Assembly: GCF_016743815.1 (NCBI RefSeq)
Contig: NZ_CP061035.1
Span: 64,501-128,500, forward strand
Source: Sphingomonas aliaeris
Lineage (GTDB): Bacteria; Pseudomonadota; Alphaproteobacteria; Sphingomonadales; Sphingomonadaceae
Direction of reading: 5' to 3'
DNA: 64,000 bases
Positions 48,319-56,675 of the stretch are shown in pieces (within the stretch, counting starts at the first letter, position 1; every line of letters starts with the position of its first letter). The notes beneath the pieces were generated by a model, which was given only the letters and a program-made list of their open reading frames with translations, was not told the origin of the DNA and searched no databases. A program made the translations under genes and the position numbers.

Positions 48319-51009
48319 TCAGAACTTCACGCGGACACCGGCCATGAACTGCCGGTCGTCGATCGTGAACTGGCCCGGCCGGGTTTCGTTCTGATAATAT
48401 TGCTGGATCTGCGTCCGCAGCAGGTTCTGCCCATCGACGGTCAGGGTCACGTTCTTGGTGAGGTCATAGCTCAACGACGCGTCCAGCCAGCCATAGCCCT
48501 TGGTCATCACGGGGAAAGTATAGGATTGCGTCGTACCGCCCGGCGGGGTGTAGGCGCCCGCGAGGATCGAGGACAGGAAGCTCGAGCGGTAGTTATAGGC
48601 GACCTTCGCGGTGATGCCGAACTTCTCGTAGATACCGGCGACGTTGTAGCTGTACTTCGATAGCTGCGGCAGCGGTGCGACGAATCCGGCGAGCGAAGTG
48701 GGCGCCTTGCTCGACGTGTAGGTCGCGTTCGCCTGGATACCGATCCCCGACAGCGCGCCCGGCAGGAAATCGAAGAACTGCTGGTACCCAAGCTCGGCGC
48801 CCTTCACGGTGCCCACGCCGGCATTCAGCGGTTGCGACAGTGTGTAGCCACTCAGCCCGCCGATCGTGACGTTCGGCGTGGACCGGGTGAAGATGAACCC
48901 GTTGACGCGTTTGTAGAAGGCGGCCGCATAGAGCGACGTCGATTTGTTGACGTACCATTCCAGCGAGATGTCCGCGTTCTTGGACGTGATCGGGCTCAGG
49001 TTCGGGTTACCCTGGCTCGCCGCAAGCTGGCCTGGAACGACGGTCAGCGCCGGGGATAGCTGGCTGAAATCCGGGCGGGTCAGCGTTTTCGACGCAGCCA
49101 GACGAAGCTGCAGCTTGTCGGTCAGGTGCGCGCGAACGTTCGCACTCGGCAGCCAATTGTCATAGCTGTTGCGGACCGCCACGGTCTCGATGATCGTCGG
49201 TACGATCGGAGTAATTACGCCACCCACCAACTCTGTGCGCCGCTGGTTGCCGCGGATCAGATCGTTGGTGTGAACGTACCGGACGCCGATATTGCCGTCG
49301 ATCGGCACGCCGAGCACGAAGTCGAATTTGGCCAACGCGTAGGCGGCATGGCTCTTCTCTACTGCGTCGAAAGCAGCCAGCTGGCTGTTCACCGACAGGA
49401 CCGACGGCGCGAGCGTTCCAACCAGGCCAAGCTGGTTGAGCACGCCTGCAAAGTCGTCCTTCAGTCGCGACGCGATCGCATAGGGGAAATTACGCTGGAA
49501 ATCGACGTTGGCTCCGCTTCTCGTGTAGAAGTCGTTGAAGGCGTTGGGCTGGAACAGGTTGGTATAGGATGCCGGATTGGTCGACGTCGTCTGTCCGGTG
49601 TAGCGGAGCGGATTGACCTGCGCGATCGTGCGATCGGAATAGCGGTAGCCAATCTGGATCGATTTCAGGAAGCCGCCGTCGAAATCATATTCGCCGTCCA
49701 CGCGGGTCGCGAGTTCGTCGCCTTTGTAATGGTTCTCGTTCCGCGTCAGCGCGGCGACCGTGTAATTCGCAAGATTGGAAAGGTCATACGTGCCGCTGGA
49801 TGATGATGGCGGGTTCGTTGCGATGTTCTGCGTGAACGACGGGATGTTCGTGGCCAGATCCAGTTCGGTGTAGAACAGGTCATTGCGCGACTTGGTATAG
49901 GCCACGTCGCCGCTCAGCCGGATTGGCCCGGAATGCCATTTCGCGTTCAACGCGATCGACTTGTTTTCGTCCAGCGTGTCCCGCTCGGTGCCGGCGGCGG
50001 TCAGGCGCGGGTTGATATAGGTGACCGAGGACGCATCCTGCGTGTTCGGGAACAGCGTGGTGCTGCCTGCCACCGCCGCGATGCCAGCCGTTGGGATGTT
50101 GGCGTTGTACTGCTGTTGCGTGGTCTTGAAGCGCTGATACTGCCCTTCCAGCGTGAATTCCAGGTTCGGTGCCGGGCGCCACTGCAGCGCGGCATTCGCG
50201 CCGATGCGCTGACGCTCGCCGACCACGATGATCTGATTCAGGCCGTTCGGTGCGAACACGGTCTGTCCGGGGATCAGGTCGCTGCGCGGCGTGGGCGCGC
50301 CCGTGCTGTCGATGTCCTGGCGATATTTGCGATCCTGGTAACTGAAGCTGCCGAGCAGCCCGATCTGGCCGATGCCGGTATCCCATTTGTTCGATACGAA
50401 CAGCGAACCGGTCGGCGTCGTCTTCTTGACCGAGTCCGCATAGAGGGCACGCGCGGATGCACCGATGGTGAACCCGGGCAGGTCGAGCGGACGCCGTGTC
50501 TGGAGATCGACAAGGCCGCCGAGGCCGCCCTCGATCAGATCCGCCTGCGACGCCTTGTAGACGTCGATCCGCGAGATAAGTTCGGCAGGGAAATCCTGCA
50601 GGTTGAAGGTACGCCCGCCGCCGGCCGTGAAGGTCTCGCGACCGTTCAGCGTTGTTTCAACTTGCGGCAAACCGCGAATGGCGATCGATCCGCCTTCCCC
50701 GAGATCGCGCGAAACCTGCACGCCGGTCACACGCTGCAGCGCTTCCGTCGCGTTGTTGTCGGGGAGCTTGCCGATGTCTTCGGCGACGATCGAGTCGACG
50801 ATCGTCGTCGCATTGCGCTTGACCTCGGCGGCGGAGCGAAGGCTCGCGCGGACGTCCGTTACGACGATCTCCTCATTCCCGCTTTCGTCGGTGTTCGGCG
50901 CCGTGCCGTCCGCCGGTGCGGTCGGGGCAGGGCTGGCCTGCTGCGCTGCTGCCGGTGCGGCAAGCAAAGCCAGGACCGCAGTGCTGGACATGAAATATAG
51001 TGCACGCAT
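48319..51009 (-). CDS. TonB-dependent outer-membrane receptor
   Basis: This is an 896-aa outer-membrane transporter of the Sphingomonadales/Caulobacterales carbohydrate type. The signal peptide is MRALYFMSSTAVLALLAAPAAA, and a TonB-box-like EEIVVT stretch follows. The plug contains IVAEDIGKLPDNNATEALQRVTGVQV and GLGGLVDLQTRRPLD. A 22-strand beta-barrel ends in the expected aromatic residue (GVRVKF). The start ATG 51009 has GGAGGGAC upstream. Encoded with two periplasmic esterases, it probably imports the acylated oligosaccharides of the target glycan. No anti-sigma partner is present. Confidence 0.92.
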   Translation of the reverse strand: MRALYFMSSTAVLALLAAPAAAQQASPAPTAPADGTAPNTDESGNEEIVVTDVRASLRSAAEVKRNATTIVDSIVAEDIGKLPDNNATEALQRVTGVQVSRDLGEGGSIAIRGLPQVETTLNGRETFTAGGGRTFNLQDFPAELISRIDVYKASQADLIEGGLGGLVDLQTRRPLDLPGFTIGASARALYADSVKKTTPTGSLFVSNKWDTGIGQIGLLGSFSYQDRKYRQDIDSTGAPTPRSDLIPGQTVFAPNGLNQIIVVGERQRIGANAALQWRPAPNLEFTLEGQYQRFKTTQQQYNANIPTAGIAAVAGSTTLFPNTQDASSVTYINPRLTAAGTERDTLDENKSIALNAKWHSGPIRLSGDVAYTKSRNDLFYTELDLATNIPSFTQNIATNPPSSSSGTYDLSNLANYTVAALTRNENHYKGDELATRVDGEYDFDGGFLKSIQIGYRYSDRTIAQVNPLRYTGQTTSTNPASYTNLFQPNAFNDFYTRSGANVDFQRNFPYAIASRLKDDFAGVLNQLGLVGTLAPSVLSVNSQLAAFDAVEKSHAAYALAKFDFVLGVPIDGNIGVRYVHTNDLIRGNQRRTELVGGVITPIVPTIIETVAVRNSYDNWLPSANVRAHLTDKLQLRLAASKTLTRPDFSQLSPALTVVPGQLAASQGNPNLSPITSKNADISLEWYVNKSTSLYAAAFYKRVNGFIFTRSTPNVTIGGLSGYTLSQPLNAGVGTVKGAELGYQQFFDFLPGALSGIGIQANATYTSSKAPTSLAGFVAPLPQLSKYSYNVAGIYEKFGITAKVAYNYRSSFLSSILAGAYTPPGGTTQSYTFPVMTKGYGWLDASLSYDLTKNVTLTVDGQNLLRTQIQQYYQNETRPGQFTIDDRQFMAGVRVKF

Positions 51010-51408
51010 CAGAACGTCCCTCCAGACATGTTGTTTTGTTTTATCGGTTAGAAATTTTCGGTCATTCAACTGGATCGGAGATCGATCCGGAAACATTGCG
51101 CCACGCCCAAATTAATCCTGACGGACGTTCGGATGATCCGTGAGGACCAAACTACCTCGCCAGATCGATCAGCTGGCGGGTGTCCGTTCATGCCGCGCAC
51201 TGCGGGCTCGAATCAGCTCGGCTGTCAGATCCATCTCCTGAATTTGTTGTTCCCCTGTGAATAATCCGTCCCCATATGAATATCAATCATATTATTATCA
51301 TATTCACAGGACGCGGCCGCACTCCTTCCGGTGGACGAGTGCGGACAGAAAGTACGGTGCCGGGGAGGGGGCGGCGGACCGGCTGCCGTTAGGCTTTCGG
51401 CACGAACA
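51010..51408. other. Long intergenic leader of the TonB receptor operon
   Basis: These 399 bases have no convincing gene. They hold the ribosome site of the receptor near 51020, a GC-rich stretch, and an AT-rich island around 51254-51310 with a strong inverted repeat (see separate entry). If transcription starts near the island, the mRNA would have an untranslated leader of about 200 bases. No riboswitch or terminator could be recognised by eye. Confidence 0.6.
51254..51310. promoter_or_regulatory. Ten-bp inverted repeat around an AT-rich core
   Basis: CCTGTGAATA (51254-51263) and TATTCACAGG (51301-51310) are perfect inverted copies separated by 37 AT-rich bases that contain further near-palindromes and possible -10 hexamers. 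The same CCTGTGAATA with a TATTCAC partner at nearly the same distance occurs at 54057-54108 upstream of the tandem-SGNH operon. A shared regulator binding two half-sites (possibly by looping) is inferred. Confidence 0.6.
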
Positions 51409-52476
51409 TCAGGCCCAGGGCCGCGACAGCGCGACGGAGATGCCGCGGACCTCATCCGGATAAGGGCCGCCGACCGCGCAGTAGAAATGGTACAGGTCAC
51501 CCCTGTGGGAGACGAGCGCGGGTTTGTGCGCATAGTCGTCGTCGATCGAGCCCTTCGGCCCCACGTCGATTAACACCTCATTCGTTTTGCGGAAGTGCAA
51601 CGGGTCGGGGCCGGTAGCGACGAGTTCGCGCGCCTTGCCGTCGGTGCCCAGCCCGAAATAGTACATCGCCCACTCGCCCCGGTGCGTCGCCACGAACGGA
51701 TCGCTGGCGAAGCGCGCATCCGGCGTGCCCGGCGCACCGTTGGCAATCAGCGGATTTCCCGCATGTCGCTGCCACGTCACCAGGTCGCGGGACGTCGCAA
51801 CGCCGGTCTGTTCGTGCCAAGTCTTCTCCGCGGTCTTCGCGTTGTAATAAAGGTAGAACGTGTCGCGATGTTTGACGAGATACGGCTTGTACAAGCCGCC
51901 GCGCTCCCACTCTGCGCCGTCTTCGGGTCGAAGGATCGGCGGTCCGCGGTGCCAGGTCTTCAGATCGGTACTGAAGGCTAGACCGATCACCGCCGCACCC
52001 TGTTCGTATCCCGCGCTGGGATAGGCATGCCAGGCACAGACATAGCGGCCACCGACCTTGATCAGCCGGCCCGGCGAATACAATTCCGTTTCGCGCAATA
52101 TCGATGCGGCGGCGACGTTGTACCGGGTGACGGGGTCGCTCGGGTCGCGCGCAAGCATAACGCCCTGCCGTTCCCAGTGGATGAGATCGTCGGAGACCGC
52201 GATCCCGGTCTGATACCCGATGCCGTCGAACCCGACATAGGTCAGATAGAAGCGCCCTCCGTGCGAAAAGACGAACGGGCAATCCACCGCCTTCTCGTCG
52301 AACGAGCCGGGTACTTTCGATCCCCCGAGCACGAGCCGGTTGAATTTGTAGGGCGTCCTCAGCGCCGCAAACCGGTCTGCTGATGGACTCGCGAAGGCGC
52401 GGCTGGCGATCGAACCGCCGACCAGGCCCATTCCTCCGCCGATCAACGCCCGCCGCGATACCGATTGCAAGGTCAT
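51409..52476 (-). CDS. TAT-exported five-bladed beta-propeller glycosidase (GH43/32-like)
   Basis: This is a 355-aa protein. The N terminus has a twin-arginine signal (SRRALIGGGMGLVGGSIA...AFA). The body looks like a five-bladed propeller of the GH43/GH32/GH130-like superfamily, with repeated blade strands: FVFSHGGRFYLTYVGFDG, GRYVCAWHAYP, GLYKPYLVKHRDTFYLYYNAK, SDPFVATHRGEWAMYYFG and ALVSHRGDLYHFY. Conserved acidic residues are present (EKAVDCPF, ETELYSPG, ARFASDPF), but the exact family is not certain. Its ATG overlaps the stop of the tandem SGNH gene. It likely removes an arabinose, xylose or related unit in the periplasm. Confidence 0.75.
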   Translation of the reverse strand: MTLQSVSRRALIGGGMGLVGGSIASRAFASPSADRFAALRTPYKFNRLVLGGSKVPGSFDEKAVDCPFVFSHGGRFYLTYVGFDGIGYQTGIAVSDDLIHWERQGVMLARDPSDPVTRYNVAAASILRETELYSPGRLIKVGGRYVCAWHAYPSAGYEQGAAVIGLAFSTDLKTWHRGPPILRPEDGAEWERGGLYKPYLVKHRDTFYLYYNAKTAEKTWHEQTGVATSRDLVTWQRHAGNPLIANGAPGTPDARFASDPFVATHRGEWAMYYFGLGTDGKARELVATGPDPLHFRKTNEVLIDVGPKGSIDDDYAHKPALVSHRGDLYHFYCAVGGPYPDEVRGISVALSRPWA

Positions 52477-54023
52477 CGACCTACTCCTGCCTGTGAAAGT
52501 GCCTGAGCCCAGACCGCATATCCACGTTCCCCGGGGTGCGTTCCGTCGATCATCATGCCGGGGATCAGGCTGCCATTCCGATCGAGGAAGCGCGCGCCGA
52601 TATCCAGATACCGCACCGTACGATCGGCCGCGAAGTGCGCGGCGATCAGTCGGTTCGTCTCGACGATGGGCGCGCGGTGCGGATCCGTCGCCGCCGTGCC
52701 GCGCGGGAAGATCGCCATTACCGTGATCCGGCTCGCTGGACTGACTTCGCGCACCGCGCGGACGATCGCGTCGATCCCGGCCACCACTTCGGCAGGCGTG
52801 TTCGCGCGCGCATTCTCCGTCCCGACCAGATTGTTCGTACCGATGTTGATAACCACGTCGCGTGGGGCAGTCCCGCGCATCTCGCCCTGGCGAAGGCGCC
52901 ACAACACGTTCTGCGTGCGGTCCCAGCCGAAACCGAGATTGAGCACCGGCATCCGGCCGAACAGCTTCTGCCACGCGATCGGCCCGTTCCGGCGCGCGGA
53001 GTCCGGCTGACCCGCCCAGAAATGCGTGATCGAATCCCCGATCATGACCACGCGCGGCCGCATCGTGTCGTTCAGCGCCAGCACCGCGCGGTGGCGCTCG
53101 TACCAGTCGTACGAATCCTGCTCGAGCCTCGGCAGGGGAATGATCGCGCTGTTCGCCTCGGACAATCGAGCCAGCGGCACCCTTGGAGGCTCCTGCAGCA
53201 GCCTGGCCAGCGTCGGTTCGACCGCCGCCGCCATACGCGCCTGACCGAACGTGTCCGGATGCACCGCATCGCGCTTCGGGCCGGGCAGGCGGGGGTCGTA
53301 GAACATCGAGGTGTCGAGGCTGCCGTCCGGACGCAGGAAGATCGTTCCCACATCCAGATAGGTGACGCGCGGATCCTCGGCATACAGCGCGGCCAGCATA
53401 GCGTTGACGGCCCGATCGGTGGCGACCTTTTGCGCCGGCCCCTCGCTCGGCAATATGCCCAGCAGCAGGACGCGCGTGGTCGGATGCCGTGTCGCCAGCT
53501 CGCCGATGATCGCCTGTATCCCGCACACGGTCTGCGCCGCGGTGCGATTGCGTGCCGTGTCGTTGGTGCCGACAAGCAGCAGCGCCACCTTGGGCGAGAC
53601 GCCGTCCAGCTCGCCATGTCGCAGGCGCCACAGGACGTTCGACGTGGTATCGCCGCCGGACCCGAGGTTGATCGCGTGGCGCGGCGCATAAAAGCGGTCC
53701 CACGTCCGGCTGAAATGCTCGTCCGGCAGGATCATCTTGTCATAGTTATGCGTGATCGAATCGCCGATCAGGATGACGTCCGGGTTCGGGCCCCTGACGA
53801 TCCGCGCGAGCACGCCGGCGTGGCGCTTTGCCCACCACGGCTCGTTCAGCCGGTCGGTCGCGGCCACCGTGCCGCCGCTCTCGCACATCGCCGGAGCGGC
53901 GGGCGAAGCGGCCGCAGGCGCCGCCTGCCACACTGCACCGGCCAGCACGAAGGCCTGCATGACCCGCCGCCAGATACCGGCGCGGTGGATCAGGCGAACC
54001 ACGGGATTACGATCACTCTCCAT
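52473..54023 (-). CDS. Tandem-SGNH-domain exported esterase
   Basis: This is a 516-aa protein with an N-terminal signal region (MQAFVLAGAVWQAAPAAA) and two complete SGNH hydrolase domains in tandem. Domain 1 has ILIGDSITHNYD, a Gly block LGSGGDTT, LVGTNDTA and DAVHPDTFG. Domain 2 has VMIGDSITHFWAG, LGFGWDRT, NIGTNNLVG and DGTHPGERG. Both keep the Ser, Gly, Asn and Asp-His positions, so both may be active. It probably deacetylates the glycan at two sites or two positions. ATG 54023 follows AAGGATGCT. It heads a two-gene operon with the propeller glycosidase. Confidence 0.87.
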   Translation of the reverse strand: MESDRNPVVRLIHRAGIWRRVMQAFVLAGAVWQAAPAAASPAAPAMCESGGTVAATDRLNEPWWAKRHAGVLARIVRGPNPDVILIGDSITHNYDKMILPDEHFSRTWDRFYAPRHAINLGSGGDTTSNVLWRLRHGELDGVSPKVALLLVGTNDTARNRTAAQTVCGIQAIIGELATRHPTTRVLLLGILPSEGPAQKVATDRAVNAMLAALYAEDPRVTYLDVGTIFLRPDGSLDTSMFYDPRLPGPKRDAVHPDTFGQARMAAAVEPTLARLLQEPPRVPLARLSEANSAIIPLPRLEQDSYDWYERHRAVLALNDTMRPRVVMIGDSITHFWAGQPDSARRNGPIAWQKLFGRMPVLNLGFGWDRTQNVLWRLRQGEMRGTAPRDVVINIGTNNLVGTENARANTPAEVVAGIDAIVRAVREVSPASRITVMAIFPRGTAATDPHRAPIVETNRLIAAHFAADRTVRYLDIGARFLDRNGSLIPGMMIDGTHPGERGYAVWAQALSQAGVGR

Positions 54024-54056
54024 AGCATCCTTGTCCGCAGAGGAATGAGATGTTTT

Positions 54057-54118
54057 CCTGTGAATACGGCCGCTAAGCGGGCTTGGCTAGCCGGCCAAGT
54101 ATATTCACGAATGCATTC
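54057..54118. promoter_or_regulatory. Half-site pair and palindrome upstream of the tandem-SGNH operon
   Basis: CCTGTGAATA (54057-54066) repeats exactly the half-site at 51254; TATTCAC follows at 54102-54108, and directly after it is the palindrome GAATGCATTC (54109-54118). The pair lies 34-95 bases upstream of the ATG at 54023, a position suited to promoter control. The divergent SDR gene at 54293 may be co-regulated. Confidence 0.5.
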
Positions 54119-54292
54119 AGGGGCCTGTGGGGCGCTGAGGCGCATTTTTGCACGAAAACAGGGATCGACCGTTGCAGTCTTCACGTTGCACATTCACGCC
54201 CATCGGCCTTCCTAAGGCTGTCTGATCCACGATGTCGCCGGGAACCCGATCATGTCCGCACCACAAGCCACGCCGTCCGAAAGCATTGCCCG

Positions 54293-55114
54293 ATGACCGC
54301 CATCGAACGCGACAATCTCGCCGTCGTCACCGGCGCCGCGAGCGGGATCGGACTGGAAGCTGCCAAGGCGTTTGCCGCAGCGGGCATGCGCGTCGTCGTG
54401 GTGGACCGATCGGACGATGCGACGATGCGGGCCGCCTTGGAGATCGGCGACCTCGCGTTCCCGATGACGTGCGACGTGTCGGACCGGAAAGCGTTCGATA
54501 CGCTCGCCGCGACGATCGGACAGCGGCACGGAACGGTATCGGTCCTGATGAATAATGCCGGCATCGGCGCCGGGGGCGACGTGCTCGCCCCGTCCGCCGA
54601 TTGGGATGCGGTCCTCGGCGTCAATCTGATGGGCGTGGTCCACGGTGTGCAGGCGTTCGTTCCGGCGATGCTGGCCTCCGACGCGCCGGGCGTCGTCATC
54701 AACACCGGATCGAAACAGGGCATCACGCAGCCCCCCGGCAACACCGCCTACAACGTCAGCAAGGCCGGGGTGAAGGCGCTGACGGAAGGCCTTGCGCATA
54801 CGTTGCGGTCGCATGCCGGCGGCCGGATCACCGCGCACCTGCTGATACCCGGCTTCACCTATACCGGGATGACAGCGCGCTCCGACGAAAAGCCCGCGGG
54901 GGCATGGTCGGCGAAGCAGGTCGTCGACCATATGCTAACAGGCATCGCCGCGGGCGATTTCTACATCCTCTGCCCCGACAACGAGACGACCACCGCACAG
55001 GATCACAAGCGTATCCTTTGGGCTGCGGGCGACATCGTGGAGAACAGGCCGGCCTTGTCACGCTGGCATCCCGACTGGAAGGACCGCTTCGCCCGCTACA
55101 TGGCCGAGCGGTGA
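54293..55114 (+). CDS. Short-chain dehydrogenase, substrate unknown
   Basis: This is a 273-aa classical SDR with cofactor loop TGAASGIG (13-20), NNAGIG, and an unusual catalytic stretch NTGSKQGITQPPGNTAYNVSKAG carrying the Ser, Tyr and Lys. The C terminus is longer than normal and ends in a basic/aromatic tail (WHPDWKDRFARYMAER). It stands alone, divergent from the tandem-SGNH operon and next to an insertion sequence. ATG 54293 lacks a strong ribosome site; a short frame from 54252 (MSAPQATPSESIAR) ends on it as ATGA. Role unknown; oxidation of a liberated sugar or alcohol is a guess. Confidence 0.75.
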   Translation: MTAIERDNLAVVTGAASGIGLEAAKAFAAAGMRVVVVDRSDDATMRAALEIGDLAFPMTCDVSDRKAFDTLAATIGQRHGTVSVLMNNAGIGAGGDVLAPSADWDAVLGVNLMGVVHGVQAFVPAMLASDAPGVVINTGSKQGITQPPGNTAYNVSKAGVKALTEGLAHTLRSHAGGRITAHLLIPGFTYTGMTARSDEKPAGAWSAKQVVDHMLTGIAAGDFYILCPDNETTTAQDHKRILWAAGDIVENRPALSRWHPDWKDRFARYMAER

Positions 55115-55290
55115 GGTCTGGTGGGGGTCGGAAGGCCAGCTTACCCTGCAAATTCATAGGTTGGTAAGCCGGGTGTTCGGGCAAATACCTCGAAAAGTAC
55201 CCCGACGAATTCCGACGCCGGCAGCCCCGTTGCCGCGGAGGTGACGCGTGATGCCCAGTATCTTTCAAGCAACGCCGTGCATCGTGCCTA

Positions 55291-55306
55291 GAGTCAGGAC
55301 TCATTG
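55291..55306 (+). repeat. Left terminal inverted repeat of the IS
   Basis: It matches the complement of 56123-56138 at 15 of 16 positions; the outer TA is shared with the other end. Confidence 0.85.
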
Positions 55307-55307
55307 G

Positions 55308-56077
55308 TCATAGCCAGAAGATGACGGTAGCCGCGAGGGCGACGGCAGAGAAGAAGACGGTTGGGCATCGGTCGTAGCGAGTGGCGACGCGGCGCCAGTC
55401 CTTCAGCCTGCCGAACATGATCTCGATGCGGCTCCGGCGCTTGTTGTATTGGACCGGCTCGTTGCGCGATTTCCGACCTGGGATGCAGGGCTGAATGCCT
55501 TTGGCTTCCAGGGCGTCCCTGAACCAGTCCGCGTCATACCCTCGGTCGCCGAGCAGCCACTGTGCCTTGGGCAGATCGTCGAGCAGCGCTGCCGCGCCGG
55601 TGTAGTCGCTGACCTGCCCGGCGGTCATGAAGAAGCTCAAGGGCCGCCCGTCCGCATCACTGACGGCGTGAAGCTTGGTGTTCATGCCGCCTTTGGTGCG
55701 ACCGATCAGCCGTCCAAGGCCCCCTTTTTAACCCGCAGGCTCGATGCCGTGCGGCGTGCCTTCAGGTAAGTCGCGTCGATCATGACCGTTTTCGGTACGG
55801 CTTCCGCTGCCGCAAGCCCCTCCATCATGCGCAGGAAAACACCCCTCTCGCCCCACCGCTTCCAGCGATTGTAGAGCGTCCTCTCGACTGCGCTCGAGAC
55901 AGGCTTGTGCGGACCATACGCGCTCGGTGCATCACACAAGCGCAGTCCGTTGCGATTGACGAAGACGATGCCGCTGAGCACCCGCCGGTCGTCCACCCGC
56001 GGCTTGCCGTGGCTCTTGGGAAAGTACGGCTGCAGACGAGCCATCTGCTCATCCGTCAGCCAGTACAGGTCGCTCAT
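55308..56077 (-). CDS. IS5-family transposase, two frames joined by frameshifting
   Basis: The first frame (56077 to 55706) encodes the N-terminal part, with YWLTDEQMARLQPYFP and the first catalytic Asp in KTVMIDATYLKA. The second frame (stop at 55308) carries the second Asp in LLGDRGYDADWF and the Glu in NKRRSRIEIMFGRLKDW. On the coding strand the frames meet at an A5G5 run (within GTTAAAAAGGGGGCC). A -1 slip there gives KKG followed by GLGRLIGRTKGGMN and links them, the expression strategy known for IS427-group elements. Both parts are intact. Confidence 0.87.
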
Positions 56078-56122
56078 CCACGGTCTCCTTGCGGAGCCTG
56101 AATCAGATCGCGCCTCTCACAT

Positions 56123-56138
56123 CAATGAGTCCTGACCC
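56123..56138 (-). repeat. Right terminal inverted repeat of the IS
   Basis: This is the partner of 55291-55306, differing only at the second base from the outer end; it is followed by TA. Confidence 0.85.
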
Positions 56139-56280
56139 TACGACCTCATTGCTGAGATGCTATGAATGAATGTCCGCTTCTGAGTAGCGGCTGTGTCACC
56201 TCGAACGACCGAATGTGCGTCTTTTTGGGCTGTTTCCCGCAGATCGAGCAAGTAGGGTTACGTCGCGCCTCCTCAATGGT

Positions 56281-56619
56281 ATGAGAACCTATGCGCAAGC
56301 TCGTGCCCTTTTGGCGTGCCTGCTGCTGGTCCTCACGACATGGGCCGGCATGGCCCATGCTGCGGAAGCAGGCGGCGTCGAGATAAGCACGGCAGAGATG
56401 AATGCCCACGCACCGGGTGACGGCGACGAGGTCGCCGCCGACGCGGACAACGGCTTTCCGCATCACCATGCGAGCTGCCACGAGCACCACGCGAACACGC
56501 CGATCGAAGAGACGACGACGACCCCGATCCTCGCGGCATCGACCTTGCCGCCAGCTGATCTCAGCCGGGCGCTTAGCGGGCACGACACCGAAGCGGATCT
56601 CCGGCCTCCGCACGCCTGA
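56281..56619 (+). CDS. Small His-rich periplasmic protein heading the czc operon
   Basis: This is a 112-aa protein with a clear signal peptide (RALLACLLLVLTTWAGMAHA) and a metal-binding-looking cluster, FPHHHASCHEHH, in the middle. No recognised family domain. ATG 56281 was chosen because it starts the signal peptide. The TolC-type gene begins 56 bases downstream. By position and composition it is probably a periplasmic metal chaperone or sensor for the efflux pump, like the small leader proteins of other Co/Zn/Cd resistance operons. Confidence 0.65.
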   Translation: MRTYAQARALLACLLLVLTTWAGMAHAAEAGGVEISTAEMNAHAPGDGDEVAADADNGFPHHHASCHEHHANTPIEETTTTPILAASTLPPADLSRALSGHDTEADLRPPHA

Positions 56620-56675
56620 CGCGTCGATCGAGCACGCGCGGATGCGCGTCCGGGACACTATCTCAGGAGCAATTC

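Larger units (their letters stand above)
55291..56138 (-). mobile_element. IS5-family (IS427-like) insertion sequence, 848 bp
   Basis: The element is bounded by 16-bp imperfect inverted repeats (GAGTCAGGACTCATTG at 55291-55306 and the complement of GGGTCAGGACTCATTG at 56123-56138) and flanked on both sides by TA (55289-55290, 56139-56140), the presumed target duplication. It encodes a DDE transposase in two overlapping frames. It separates the sugar locus from the metal-efflux operon and appears complete, so it may still be mobile. Confidence 0.88.

Noticed and set aside
51409..53703. A 764-residue single protein ending in the propeller domain
   Set aside because: Only the part from 52476 onward is the hydrolase with its own TAT signal; the upstream extension lies antiphase within the tandem-SGNH gene.
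56172..56190. A small hairpin (CCGCT...AGCGG) after the IS as a terminator
   Set aside because: The stem is only five base pairs and no T run follows it.
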